In this document: one piece after another, positions 32,047-40,785 of the stretch
Layout of the letters: the number at the start of each line of letters is the position of its first letter
Position numbering within the stretch: the first letter of the stretch is position 1
NCBI GenBank assembly: GCA_937885645.1
Contig: CALABJ010000013.1
Location: forward strand, 1-64,000
Length of the DNA stretch: 64,000 nt
DNA from: RGIG4097 sp937885645
GTDB lineage: Bacteria > Bacillota > Clostridia > Christensenellales > CAG-917
Direction of reading: 5' to 3'
Program-made: the position numbers and the translations under genes
The notes under the pieces: model-generated
The model's input: only the letters and a program-made list of their open reading frames with translations
The model's database searches: none
What the model was told of the DNA's origin: nothing

Positions 32047-33375
32047 ATGGCAAACACTTTTGCATCTTTGAGTGACAGAATGAATCATATCTTCTCAAAG
32101 CTCCGCAACAAGGGCAGACTCACCGAGCTTGAAATCAAACAAGCCATGAGAGAAATCCGTGTTGCATTGCTTGAAGCGGACGTCAACTTTCAAGTTGTAA
32201 AGCAATTTGTTGCATCCGTCAGCGAAAAGGCCATTGGTGAAGATATTCTGAAATCCCTCACCCCCGACCAACAAATCATAAAGATAGTCAACGAAGAGCT
32301 CATTGAGCTTATGGGCAGCAAAACCCAAAAACTTGCCGTCAGTGACCGTCAACCCACAGTGTATATGATGTGCGGTCTACAAGGCGCAGGCAAGACAACA
32401 ATGTGCGGAAAGTTGGCACTTTATCTCAAAAAGCAAAACAAAAAAGTTTTGCTCGTAGCATGCGACATCTATCGTCCCGCGGCAATCCAACAACTGAAAG
32501 TTGTGGCAGGCAAGGTTGGCACAGAAGTCTTTGAGGAAGGTCAAATCGACCCCGTCAAGATTGCCACTGACTCAATCCCTTATGCTCTCAAAAACGGCTA
32601 TGACACAGTCATCATCGACACGGCAGGCCGTCTGCATATTGATGAAACACTAATGGGCGAACTTGTCAACGTCAAGAAGGCAGTGAAGCCCACTGAAATC
32701 CTCTTGGTAGTTGACTCAATGACAGGTCAAGACGCAGTCACCGTTGCAGACACCTTCAACAAGACTCTTGACATCACAGGCGTCATTATGACAAAGCTTG
32801 ACGGCGACACCAGAGGCGGTGCAGCACTGTCAATCAAAGCAGTCACAGGCAAGTCAATCAAGTTCTGCGGTATCGGTGAAAAGATGGAAGAAATCGAGCC
32901 CTTCCACCCCGACCGTATGGCAAGTCGAATTCTCGGGATGGGTGACGTGCTCACCCTCATTGAAAAGGCGGAGTCCGCCTATTCACAAGAGCAGGCAATG
33001 AACCTGCAAAAGAAACTGAAAGAAAACAGTTTCAACTTGGAAGACTATCTTGAACAACTTGAAAGCGTAGGCAAGATGGGCAACCTCGGAGACATGATGA
33101 ATATGATCCCCGGCCTTGCAGGAAAGATGAAAGGTGGTATGCCTGAAATCAATGAAAAGCAACTTCTTCGCACCAAGGCAATCATTCAATCAATGACCCC
33201 CAAGGAAAGAAGAAATCCCGACATCATCAAGGCTTCAAGACGCAAGCGTATAGCAGCAGGCAGTGGCACGTCAATCCAAGAAGTCAATCAACTTTTGAAA
33301 CAGTTTGAATTGACGAAGAACATGATGAGCCGTATGCAAAAGGGCGGAATGAAAGGCCTCCGAGGATTGTTCTAA
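32047..33375 (+). CDS. ffh: Signal recognition particle protein Ffh (SRP54)
   Basis: 442 residues. N-domain helices, then the GTPase domain with GLQGAGKTTMCGKLA (G1), DIYRPAAIQQLKV, DTAGRLHIDE (G3) and TKLDGDTRGGAAL (G4). From about residue 300 the methionine-rich M domain (MGNLGDMMNMIPGLAGKMKGGM ... MMSRMQKGGMKG, here given in two parts) binds signal peptides and SRP RNA, including the RIAAGSGTSIQEVNQL motif. The start follows GGAGGGCTAA. Works with ffs (13003-13274) and FtsY. Confidence 0.97.
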   Translation: MANTFASLSDRMNHIFSKLRNKGRLTELEIKQAMREIRVALLEADVNFQVVKQFVASVSEKAIGEDILKSLTPDQQIIKIVNEELIELMGSKTQKLAVSDRQPTVYMMCGLQGAGKTTMCGKLALYLKKQNKKVLLVACDIYRPAAIQQLKVVAGKVGTEVFEEGQIDPVKIATDSIPYALKNGYDTVIIDTAGRLHIDETLMGELVNVKKAVKPTEILLVVDSMTGQDAVTVADTFNKTLDITGVIMTKLDGDTRGGAALSIKAVTGKSIKFCGIGEKMEEIEPFHPDRMASRILGMGDVLTLIEKAESAYSQEQAMNLQKKLKENSFNLEDYLEQLESVGKMGNLGDMMNMIPGLAGKMKGGMPEINEKQLLRTKAIIQSMTPKERRNPDIIKASRRKRIAAGSGTSIQEVNQLLKQFELTKNMMSRMQKGGMKGLRGLF

Positions 33376-33468
33376 ACAACACAACAGCCACTTAAAGTGG
33401 TCAAAACATAAGATAAACATACAAATAAAACAAAATATAAAAACAATTTCTTCAAAGGAGAAACAATT

Positions 33469-33708
33469 ATGGTTAAAATCAGACTTACACGTATGGGCGC
33501 AAAGAAAGCACCTTTCTATCGTATCGTAGCAGTTGACAGCCGCAAGGCACGTGACGGCGAATACATCGAACAAATCGGTTATTACAATCCCGTTGCACAA
33601 CCCAAAGTTGTTGTCATCGACAGCGATGTCGCAAAGAAGTGGCTTGCAAACGGCGCACAACCCACCGAAACAGTCCGTGACCTCTTCAAGGCAAACGGCA
33701 TCCTGTAA
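33469..33708 (+). CDS. rpsP: 30S ribosomal protein S16
   Basis: 79 residues with the family N-terminus VKIRLTRMGAKKAPFYRIV and DSRKARDGEYIEQIG. A 16S rRNA-binding assembly protein. AAAGGAGA lies 8 bp before the start. It heads the conserved rpsP-khpA-rimM-trmD string. Confidence 0.97.
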   Translation: MVKIRLTRMGAKKAPFYRIVAVDSRKARDGEYIEQIGYYNPVAQPKVVVIDSDVAKKWLANGAQPTETVRDLFKANGIL

Positions 33709-33710
33709 TT

Positions 33711-33941
33711 ATGGTAGAACTTGTTGAATATTTGGTGGCCAATCTCGTCCCTGGCGGAGACTACGAAATCGAGCTTCGCGAAAACGGCGACGAGAGCGAC
33801 ATTGTTATCGTGATTGCCAAAAAGGACATCGGCAAAGTTATCGGCAAGTCAGGCAGAATTGCAAAGTCAATCCGCACACTTGTGAAGGCTGCAAGCGCAA
33901 AAGGCGCAGTGAAATACAACGTAGTCATCGAAGAAAGATAA
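33711..33941 (+). CDS. khpA: KH-domain RNA-binding protein KhpA
   Basis: 76 residues. A single KH domain with the GxxG loop in KDIGKVIGKSGRIAKSIRTLV. KhpA pairs with KhpB/Jag to bind RNAs tied to cell elongation. Begins two bases after rpsP and overlaps the rimM start by one base. Confidence 0.93.
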   Translation: MVELVEYLVANLVPGGDYEIELRENGDESDIVIVIAKKDIGKVIGKSGRIAKSIRTLVKAASAKGAVKYNVVIEER

Positions 33942-34450
33942 TGAAGACCGAATTCCTCGTGGGCAAAGCGCTTCGTCCCCGTGGACTGAAAGGCGAGATT
34001 CGTTTTGAATTGTACACGGGCGACCCCAGTCGCTTCCGCTCAATCAAACATTTACGACTTGGCGACACCACCTTTGACGTTGAAAAAATCTCCGTCGAAG
34101 GTGATTTTGCCTATATCAAATTTGCAGGTATTGACACGGTTGAGAGCGCAGAAACCTACCGCGGAAAGAGCCTATATGCTCTTCGCAGTGAATTGCCTAG
34201 ACTTCAAGGTGACAGGGTGTACATCTCTGACATTATGGGCGCAGACGTCATCGTTGACGGTGATCGCATTGGAGAACTTGTTGACGTCCTTCAATATGGC
34301 TCGGCAGACGTCTATGTGGTGAAACTTGTGGGCAACGGCACAGTCAATTTCCCCGCTCTCAAAGAGGTTGTCAAATCTTACGACGTAGAAAAGGGTGAAA
34401 TCATCCTTGATGGCCGATTCTTCTCAAGAGTTGCCGTCTACAACAATTGA
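33941..34450 (+). CDS. rimM: 16S rRNA processing protein RimM
   Basis: 169 residues. N-terminal RimM barrel (LVGKALRPRGLKGEIRFELYTG) and a PRC-barrel from about residue 90 (VYISDIMGADVIVDGDRIG). It binds S19 and assists 30S head maturation. One-base overlap with khpA and 1-bp spacing to trmD show a tightly coupled operon. Confidence 0.93.
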   Translation: MKTEFLVGKALRPRGLKGEIRFELYTGDPSRFRSIKHLRLGDTTFDVEKISVEGDFAYIKFAGIDTVESAETYRGKSLYALRSELPRLQGDRVYISDIMGADVIVDGDRIGELVDVLQYGSADVYVVKLVGNGTVNFPALKEVVKSYDVEKGEIILDGRFFSRVAVYNN

Positions 34451-34451
34451 T

Positions 34452-35126
34452 ATGAAATTTGAGATCCTGACCATATTCCCTGAATATTTTGGCGTGCTTT
34501 CCCAAAGCCTCATAGGCAAGGCAATTAGGGAAGGTGTTTTGGACGTTTCAGTTACAAATATCCGTGACTACTCCAAGGACAAACACTCCAAGACAGACGA
34601 CTACCCCTATGGCGGTGGTGCAGGTATGGTTATGACTCCCGACCCTGTTGTCAGTGCAATCGAGGCAGTTGACCCTGACCACAAACTGAAACGCATCTAT
34701 CTTTCCCCCAAGGGCAAGCAACTGAAACAAGCCCTTGTTGAGGACCTTGCCAAGGAAGAGCAAGGGCTTTTGCTTCTTTGCGGGGACTATGAAGGCATCG
34801 ATGAAAGAATCATTGACCTTTGCATTGACGAGGAAATCTCCATCGGTGACTACGTGCTCACCGGCGGTGAACTTCCTGCACTTGTGCTTATCAACGCAGT
34901 GGCAAGATACGTTGACGGTGTTTTAGGCTCAAGTGAAAGCACAGATGAGGAGAGTTTCTCAAACGGACTTTTGGAATATCCTCACTACACCCGCCCCGCA
35001 GTCTATCGTGGACTGAAAGTCCCCGAAGTGTTGCAAAGTGGCAACCACGGCGAAATCGCAAAGTGGAGAAAAGAGCAATCTCTCCGCATCACCCGTGAAC
35101 GTCGCCCCGACCTTTTAGAAAAATAG
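34452..35126 (+). CDS. trmD: tRNA (guanine-N1)-methyltransferase TrmD
   Basis: 224 residues from 34452 (MKFEILTIFPEYF). TrmD methylates G37 of tRNAs with G36, including tRNA-Pro(GGG), as encoded at 2865-2941. The SPOUT trefoil-knot motifs are present: DDYPYGGGAGMVM, CGDYEGIDERI and SIGDYVLTGGELPALV. The family C-terminal helical tail is present (LEYPHYTRPA ... WRKEQSLRIT). The start lies inside the extended rimM reading. Confidence 0.96.
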   Translation: MKFEILTIFPEYFGVLSQSLIGKAIREGVLDVSVTNIRDYSKDKHSKTDDYPYGGGAGMVMTPDPVVSAIEAVDPDHKLKRIYLSPKGKQLKQALVEDLAKEEQGLLLLCGDYEGIDERIIDLCIDEEISIGDYVLTGGELPALVLINAVARYVDGVLGSSESTDEESFSNGLLEYPHYTRPAVYRGLKVPEVLQSGNHGEIAKWRKEQSLRITRERRPDLLEK

Positions 35127-35182
35127 TTTAATTCGAAATTTATCGCAAAATACTGCGTTAGATACACTGTTTTGGAGTTGTT

Positions 35183-36013
35183 ATGCACATTCAATGGTTC
35201 CCAGGACATATGACAAAAGCAATCCGCATGATGGAGGAAAATCTTCGTCTTGTGGATTCTCTCATATACGTCATTGACGCAAGAGCAGTCTATTCCTGCG
35301 CAAACCCTCTCCTTGACAAACTCATCGTAGGCAAAAACGTTCTTTACGTCTTCAACAAGTGTGACTTGGTTGAAAAGCAAGACCTTGACAAATGGATTGC
35401 ACTCTATGAAAAGATGGGCAAGCCCTGTGTCAAAGTGGTTGGCACATCAGGGGACTGCACCGCAATAGTGAAGAAACTGAAAGAAATCAACGCCTACAAA
35501 CTTCAACGTTTTGCCGAAAAGGGCGCAAAAGTCAGTGTCCGCGCAATGGTTGTTGGCGTGCCCAACAGCGGAAAGTCCACAATCATCAACTCAATGGTGG
35601 GCAAGGCAAAGGCCGTCACCGGTGATAGACCCGGCGTCACAAGAGGCAAACAATGGCTTTCAATTGACGGAGTTGACTTCCTTGACACCCCCGGCACATT
35701 GTGGGGCAAGTTTGAGGATCAAAAGGTGGCGCATCACCTTGCATACATTGGCAGTATCCGTGATGACATCCTTGACACAGGTGATTTGTGCTTCGACTTC
35801 CTTGAAGAAATCAAGGTCACTTATCCTCAAAACCTTATGGACAGATACGGACTTAAAGAAATGCCCGAAGGCACTCTTGAACTTATGGATGCCATTGCAC
35901 TTTCTCGTGGATACAAAATCCATGGGGGAGAAGTTGACTATGACCGCACCGCAAGGACAGTCATTGACGATTTCAGAAAGGGCAGACTCGGCAAAATTAT
36001 CCTTGAAAAATAG
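35183..36013 (+). CDS. rbgA: Ribosome biogenesis GTPase RbgA (YlqF)
   Basis: 276 residues. A circularly permuted GTPase: NKCDLVEK (G4) precedes the P-loop GVPNSGKSTIINSM (G1) and DTPG (G3). It opens with the family stretch MHIQWFPGHMTKAIRMM. RbgA drives a late step of 50S assembly. GGAG precedes the start. In Bacillus rplS lies between trmD and this gene; here rplS has moved to 37216. Confidence 0.95.
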   Translation: MHIQWFPGHMTKAIRMMEENLRLVDSLIYVIDARAVYSCANPLLDKLIVGKNVLYVFNKCDLVEKQDLDKWIALYEKMGKPCVKVVGTSGDCTAIVKKLKEINAYKLQRFAEKGAKVSVRAMVVGVPNSGKSTIINSMVGKAKAVTGDRPGVTRGKQWLSIDGVDFLDTPGTLWGKFEDQKVAHHLAYIGSIRDDILDTGDLCFDFLEEIKVTYPQNLMDRYGLKEMPEGTLELMDAIALSRGYKIHGGEVDYDRTARTVIDDFRKGRLGKIILEK

Positions 36014-36034
36014 GCAATTTTTTGGTGGTAAACT

Positions 36035-36643
36035 ATGGTTGACGTACACGAACTTTTGGAATATGAAAAGAAGTGCTTGGACGCTGGCTACAAGTATATT
36101 TGTGGCGTAGATGAAGTGGGCAGAGGACCTCTTGCAGGCCCTGTCACTTGCACCGCAGTCATTATGCCTCTTGACGATCTCATCCAAGGAGTCAACGACT
36201 CAAAGAAGGTGTCAAAAAACAAACGTATCAAGCTCTACGATATCATCATGGAGAAGGCAATCGCAGTGAACACCGTGTCTTACGATAACCACCAAATTGA
36301 CGAAATGAACATTTTGGAAGCCACCAAAGCATGTATGAGAGATGCCATTATGGGGCTTTCAGTCAAGCCCGATATTGTTCTTGTTGACGCACTTAAACTT
36401 GACATCCCCTACAAAACAATGGGCATCATCAAAGGAGACGCACTGTCATATTCAATCGCATCAGCAAGCATTGTCGCCAAGGTGACAAGGGACAAGTTTA
36501 TGTTTGAAATGGCAGAGAAGTACCCTGAATATGACTTTCAAAACAACGTTGGTTACGGCACTGCGAAGCACATTGCAGCCCTGAAAGAATTTGGTCCTAC
36601 ACCAATTCACCGTAAGACTTTCATCAAAAATTTTGTAAAGTAA
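36035..36643 (+). CDS. rnhB: Ribonuclease HII
   Basis: 202 residues. Removes ribonucleotides and RNA-DNA hybrids. Catalytic carboxylates are in CGVDEVGRGPLAGPV (Asp, Glu), in VLVDALKLDIP and in SIVAKVTRDKFM. The C-terminal GYGTAKHIAAL is conserved. 21 bp after rbgA, and one base before yraN. Confidence 0.95.
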   Translation: MVDVHELLEYEKKCLDAGYKYICGVDEVGRGPLAGPVTCTAVIMPLDDLIQGVNDSKKVSKNKRIKLYDIIMEKAIAVNTVSYDNHQIDEMNILEATKACMRDAIMGLSVKPDIVLVDALKLDIPYKTMGIIKGDALSYSIASASIVAKVTRDKFMFEMAEKYPEYDFQNNVGYGTAKHIAALKEFGPTPIHRKTFIKNFVK

Positions 36644-36644
36644 T

Positions 36645-36998
36645 ATGCGCAACCTCAACACAAAAGCAATAGGGGACATCGGTGAAGAAATCGCAGTCCT
36701 GCACCTGATTCACAATGGCTACAAAATCCTTGAACGCAACGCTGAGTACGGCGGTGTGGAGATTGACGTCATCGCAAAAGACGGCAAAACTCTTGTGTTT
36801 TGCGAGGTGAAAACACGAAACAACGTGGCCTTTGGAAGACCTGTCGAGGCAGTCACAAGACAAAAGCAACTGAGATATATTCAAGGCGTAAAGGGCTATA
36901 TCCTGTCAAACAGAGTGAAGAACACTGACATACGTTTTGACGTAATCGAGGTTTTAGAGGACGAAATCAACCACATAAAAGCTGCATTTGAGTGCTGA
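36645..36998 (+). CDS. yraN: YraN family (UPF0102) endonuclease-like protein
   Basis: 117 residues with the restriction-endonuclease-like core: a Glu in GDIGEEIAVLHL, IDVIAKDGKTLVFCEVKTR (D-x..-ExK), and RQKQLRYIQGVKGYI. Its cellular role is not established. The rnhB-yraN pairing is common in Clostridia and bacteria generally. Confidence 0.9.
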   Translation: MRNLNTKAIGDIGEEIAVLHLIHNGYKILERNAEYGGVEIDVIAKDGKTLVFCEVKTRNNVAFGRPVEAVTRQKQLRYIQGVKGYILSNRVKNTDIRFDVIEVLEDEINHIKAAFEC

Positions 36999-37110
36999 CT
37001 TGAAATTCTTGCATAAAAAGTAAAGTTGGAAAATTATCACGCCACAACAAAATTTATTGTTAAGGTTTGTCAAGAAATTTACTAAATTATAAAAAATAGG
37101 CGCAATTTAC

Positions 37111-37139
37111 TTGTATAAAAATTTTATATATGTTAATAT
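37111..37139 (+). promoter_or_regulatory. Promoter of rplS
   Basis: TTGTAT (37111-37116), 17-bp spacer, TAATAT (37134-37139) in a very AT-rich stretch. Confidence 0.55.
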
Positions 37140-37149
37140 ATCACGCGTG

Positions 37150-37195
37150 ACTCGGGTGTTCCGCCGGCAGAAGAAATCTGTTGTGAACACTTTGT
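37150..37195 (+). ncRNA. Structured rplS leader (L19-leader-like)
   Basis: The leader after the promoter contains GTGTTC (37156-37161) pairing with GAACAC (37185-37190), closing an inner hairpin CAGA-AGAAA-TCTG (37168-37180). The ribosome site follows at 37201. Its place fits the autoregulatory L19 leaders known in Firmicutes, but I have not matched the consensus. Confidence 0.4.
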
Positions 37196-37215
37196 AATAT
37201 AGGAGGTTTAGTCAA

Positions 37216-37560
37216 ATGAGCAACATTATCGACACATTGGAAAAAGAGGGTATGAAACAAAATCTGCCCGAACTCGCAATCGGTGACCAAGTCAAAGTCT
37301 TCGTCAAGGTTAAGGAAGGCGACAAGGAAAGACTTCAAAGCTATGAGGGCACAATCATCGCATTCAAAAACGGTGGCATCCGTGAAACAGTCACAGTTCG
37401 TCGTGTGACCTACGGTGTTGGCGTCGAAAGAACTTTCCCCATCCACTCACCCAAAGTTGACCACATCGAAGTCGTCAGACACGGTAAAGTCCGCAGAGCA
37501 AAACTTTATTATCTCCGTGAGAGAACAGGTAAGGCTGCAAAACTCAAGGAAGTTAGATAA
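37216..37560 (+). CDS. rplS: 50S ribosomal protein L19
   Basis: 114 residues with GDQVKVFVKVKEGDKERLQS, GTIIAFKNGGIRETVTVR and GVERTFPIHSPKVDHIEV, all standard L19. Sits at the 30S-50S interface. AGGAGG at 37201 precedes the start. Separated from trmD by rbgA-rnhB-yraN and supplied with its own promoter and leader. Confidence 0.97.
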   Translation: MSNIIDTLEKEGMKQNLPELAIGDQVKVFVKVKEGDKERLQSYEGTIIAFKNGGIRETVTVRRVTYGVGVERTFPIHSPKVDHIEVVRHGKVRRAKLYYLRERTGKAAKLKEVR

Positions 37561-37571
37561 GGAAAACAACA

Positions 37572-39794
37572 ATGAAGAAAAGATTATTAGTCATCTTCGC
37601 AATGGTGCTGGTTTCAATACTGGCACTTTTTGCATTTTCGGCTTGCAATTTGAACGAAGTGCCTTATGACACCGAACTTGTCTTGAACGGCACTTTTGAC
37701 GAATTTACAACCGCCGACAAAAACACGGTGTCCATTGACGGATGGCGTGTTTCATCAACTTGGGATTCAAAGAAGTCCGCATATGAACTGAAATACAGCT
37801 CAGAAGGCGAGCAATTCTTGAAGATTGAAAACAGCACAGCAAGTTATGCATATCTCTATCAACAAATCAAAGTTGACAGAAACGCAACCTACCGTGTCAC
37901 AGTTGACATCAAACTTGATGGCTCAGTGAAGAAAGGTCAAGACGAAGTCTATTACGGCGCATACGTGTCCTTCCTTGAAAACACCAGCTATCGCTTTGTT
38001 GAACAACGTGAATACTACAACAATCCCGAAACAGCCAACTGGAAGAGCCTGACTTTCTACGTCAAGGCAACCAACACTGACTATCTCACCATCTGCCTTG
38101 CACTCGGTGGCGAAAACGGAGCAGCAAGAGGCACAGCATTCTATGACAATGTGTCAATGATGAAGGTTGAGTCAGTTCCTGAAGGATTTTCAGTCACCAA
38201 CTTCAAGAAGTCAGACATCGTCCGCTACAACATCAACGTTTCAGGCATTTTGTTTGTCACAATGCTTTGCTTGTTCAGCGTCCTCGTCCTTGCAGGCGGT
38301 TACGTCCTTGTGAGAAGACTCTATTCAAAGCAAAACGCATTCCTCAACTTCAACCAAGTTGGCGCAACAGTGACAGCAGGAGGCAAAGTGTCCGCAGTGA
38401 AAAAGGTGACCTCTCATCCCGCATTTGTTGCAACAATGCTTGCAGTGGGTGCATTCCTCGTTAACCTCATCTTCCTCCTTGCAATGTACGGCTTTGGCAG
38501 TGAAATGAACTACACCGTCAACCTTGCACTGAAGATGGCACAAAGTGGTGGCGTACTTAATGCTTTCACAACCTACGCCAACACCTTGAAGACCACTTCA
38601 CCCGGCACGTTGTATATTCTCGCAATCGTTGGAGCAGCAGGCAAGAATTTGTCCTATGCAGACATCGCAGTGCTTATCCGCCTTGTCAACACCCTTGCAA
38701 CAGTTGCAACGGTGGTGATGATTTATCTCTATGGCAGAAAGTACGTCGGCGACCGCACATCAACCATCTATGCAGCAGCATACGCACTCCTTCCCATCAC
38801 TCTCATTATGGGCGGACTTGATCACACCTTCACCGCAGTGCTTGTAGCACTCCTTGTTGGCGCAATGATTCTTCTCGTAGAGAAGAAATATCTTGCAACC
38901 TATCTTGTCTTTGCAATGGCAATCGTCCTTGACGTGAGAGCAATGGCACTTGCAACCCTTGCACTTGTCTATATGGGATACAGATACTATCGTGACGACA
39001 GCGACCTCAAGAAATTCACCGCAAACCGCGCAATGATCATCTTCGGACTTATCGGTGCATTTGTTGTCGTCTATCTCCTCACACTGCCTGCAGCCCTCAA
39101 TCACGTTTCAAACGGAAAGCCTTTCTACGGCTTCACACTCCTTGCAAATCAAGTGACCAACAACAACGTCATGACAGACAACGCACTTGGCTTGTTTGGT
39201 ATGGCAGCACAAAACGAAAAGCCCATGAACAGAATCGCTTCAATTTTGAACGTGCTTGTGCTCGTGGTCATCTTCCTGTATGTTGCAACCCTCTATTTCA
39301 AGAACCGCAACAAGCAAGAAGTTTTGATGCTGGCATCCTTCACATTCGCCCTCATCTCAGTCATCACCTTGAAGGTTGATTACACCTATCTCTTCTTGGC
39401 ATTGGCACTTGGCTTCATCTACACAATGATAAGCGGTGAAAAGAGAATGTACGGCATCTTGGCAGGATATTCAGTGCTTGCATTCCTCAACGTTGGTCAA
39501 CTTATGAGCAACAGCGGATTTGTGGCATCATCAATCTACTTTGATGATTTCTTCCGCACCGCAAACGCAACCGCATACTTTGCAAACTATGAAACAACAA
39601 GCCCTGAGTTCATCGTATTCAGCGTCTTCACAGTGCTCCTCACCATCTACTACGCATACGTCAGCTACTCAATCGCCAACAACGGCAAGAGAGTAGATAT
39701 CCCCGCAATGCCCGACAAGTTTAGAACAACTCTTGTTGCATGGTTCAAGGACGTACCCGGACACGTTGCATCACTTTTCAAGAAGGAAAACTAA
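37572..39794 (+). CDS. Lipoprotein-type fusion: carbohydrate-binding-like domain plus multi-pass GT-C-like membrane region
   Basis: 740 residues. Lipoprotein signal with lipobox FAFSAC (Cys25). Residues about 30-205 form a beta-sandwich resembling CBM4/9-type modules (LVLNGTFDEF, TYRVTVDIKLDG, TAFYDNVSMMKVE). From about residue 225 there are some ten or more membrane helices in an ArnT/PMT-like (GT-C) arrangement, with YTVNLALKMAQSGGVLNAF and LNFN loops; a cytoplasmic C-tail follows. GT-C enzymes use polyprenyl-phosphate sugars. The catalytic acidic loop of PMT proteins is not clear, so it may also be a non-enzymatic membrane protein. It starts 11 bp after rplS, without its own promoter. Confidence 0.65.
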   Translation: MKKRLLVIFAMVLVSILALFAFSACNLNEVPYDTELVLNGTFDEFTTADKNTVSIDGWRVSSTWDSKKSAYELKYSSEGEQFLKIENSTASYAYLYQQIKVDRNATYRVTVDIKLDGSVKKGQDEVYYGAYVSFLENTSYRFVEQREYYNNPETANWKSLTFYVKATNTDYLTICLALGGENGAARGTAFYDNVSMMKVESVPEGFSVTNFKKSDIVRYNINVSGILFVTMLCLFSVLVLAGGYVLVRRLYSKQNAFLNFNQVGATVTAGGKVSAVKKVTSHPAFVATMLAVGAFLVNLIFLLAMYGFGSEMNYTVNLALKMAQSGGVLNAFTTYANTLKTTSPGTLYILAIVGAAGKNLSYADIAVLIRLVNTLATVATVVMIYLYGRKYVGDRTSTIYAAAYALLPITLIMGGLDHTFTAVLVALLVGAMILLVEKKYLATYLVFAMAIVLDVRAMALATLALVYMGYRYYRDDSDLKKFTANRAMIIFGLIGAFVVVYLLTLPAALNHVSNGKPFYGFTLLANQVTNNNVMTDNALGLFGMAAQNEKPMNRIASILNVLVLVVIFLYVATLYFKNRNKQEVLMLASFTFALISVITLKVDYTYLFLALALGFIYTMISGEKRMYGILAGYSVLAFLNVGQLMSNSGFVASSIYFDDFFRTANATAYFANYETTSPEFIVFSVFTVLLTIYYAYVSYSIANNGKRVDIPAMPDKFRTTLVAWFKDVPGHVASLFKKEN

Positions 39795-39813
39795 TTGAAA
39801 ACTCAAAACAAAA

Positions 39814-39840
39814 AGGACTGCAATCGCAGTCCTTTTTTTG
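39814..39840 (+). terminator. Terminator of the rplS operon
   Basis: AGGACTGC-AATC-GCAGTCCT with a seven-T run. Confidence 0.9.
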
Positions 39841-39899
39841 TACAAACTTTTATATCAAAACTAAATTTTTGCAGCTTATCAACCAAAGAAAACGTAAAA

Positions 39900-39928
39900 A
39901 ATAAAAGCCACCGAAGTCGGTGGCTTTA
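39900..39928 (-). terminator. Terminator of the phosphodiesterase gene
   Basis: AAGCCACCGA/TCGGTGGCTT stem with a two-base apparent loop (four when frayed), T-rich on the minus side. Confidence 0.75.
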
Positions 39929-39942
39929 TTCTTTGAATAAAT

Positions 39943-40689
39943 TTATTTGTTTTCGTCAAGAAGTCCGCAGGGTTTTTCAAAGATAAATCCGTCTGCAACC
40001 TCTCTTGCAAGAGCCAGTTTTTCAGGGGAGTTGATCGTCCAAAGCACAAGTTTTTTGCCTTGCTTTCTAGCCTTGTTGATATACTTTTCGCCTGCCTTGT
40101 AGTTGCGGACATCGTATGCGATGAACTCAGGTTTTGACCATTTTGCAAGGTGGAGTTTGCCCATGATGTCAACAAAGTGGTTGAGCTTGTCTCCGCCCCA
40201 AGTGACCAGTTGACCGAAGGGACGATCACTGCGTTTTCTGAAACAGATGACTGCGCCAAAGTTGAAGGATTGAAGGGCAACGTTGCCGTTGTATGACTTG
40301 AAGCGTTCTACTGTTGCACGAGCAATCTTAGTATCCCAAGGGATAATTCCTTTGACTTCGCAGAGGATACCCACTTTGCCGTCAACTAGTTCAAGGAATT
40401 CGTCGAGGGTAGGAATGGTGTTGTCAGTGCCTTTAAGGCGATAAGTTTTAAGTTCCGCAACGGTGCAATCTTTCACCTTTCTGTCAACACCGCAGACACG
40501 TTTCAGGTTTGCGTCGTGGAAGACCACAAGTTGATTATCCTTTGAAAGGTGCACGTCGATTTCGATATGGAAGCCACGTTCAATTGCTGCCTTGAAAGCG
40601 GGCATACTGTTTTCGGGGTTGGTTTCATCGTGGAGACCACGGTGAGCGATGGGTGTATTCAATAGCCAGTCAAAGTTTTTATCACTCAT
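39943..40689 (-). CDS. Glycerophosphodiester phosphodiesterase
   Basis: 248 residues from 40689, which follows AAGGTGG (40698-40704). The GDPD signature is clear: PIAHRGLHDETNPENSMPAF with the catalytic His and metal-binding Glu, IEIDVHLSKDNQLVVFHD with Glu-Asp and the second His, and VGILCEVKG. It hydrolyses glycerophosphodiesters to glycerol-3-phosphate and an alcohol. No signal peptide, so cytoplasmic. The head-group specificity is unknown. Divergent from lepA. Confidence 0.9.
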   Translation of the reverse strand: MSDKNFDWLLNTPIAHRGLHDETNPENSMPAFKAAIERGFHIEIDVHLSKDNQLVVFHDANLKRVCGVDRKVKDCTVAELKTYRLKGTDNTIPTLDEFLELVDGKVGILCEVKGIIPWDTKIARATVERFKSYNGNVALQSFNFGAVICFRKRSDRPFGQLVTWGGDKLNHFVDIMGKLHLAKWSKPEFIAYDVRNYKAGEKYINKARKQGKKLVLWTINSPEKLALAREVADGFIFEKPCGLLDENK

Positions 40690-40715
40690 AATTTTTACCA
40701 CCTTAATTATTTTTA

Positions 40716-40744
40716 TTGATAAAATTTTATAATTCTATTATAAT
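40716..40744 (+). promoter_or_regulatory. Promoter of lepA
   Basis: TTGATA (40716-40721), 17-bp spacer, TATAAT (40739-40744). Confidence 0.7.
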
Positions 40745-40785
40745 AATGTCAAGTGTTAAAATAATTTCTTTTTCGAGAGGCAGTT

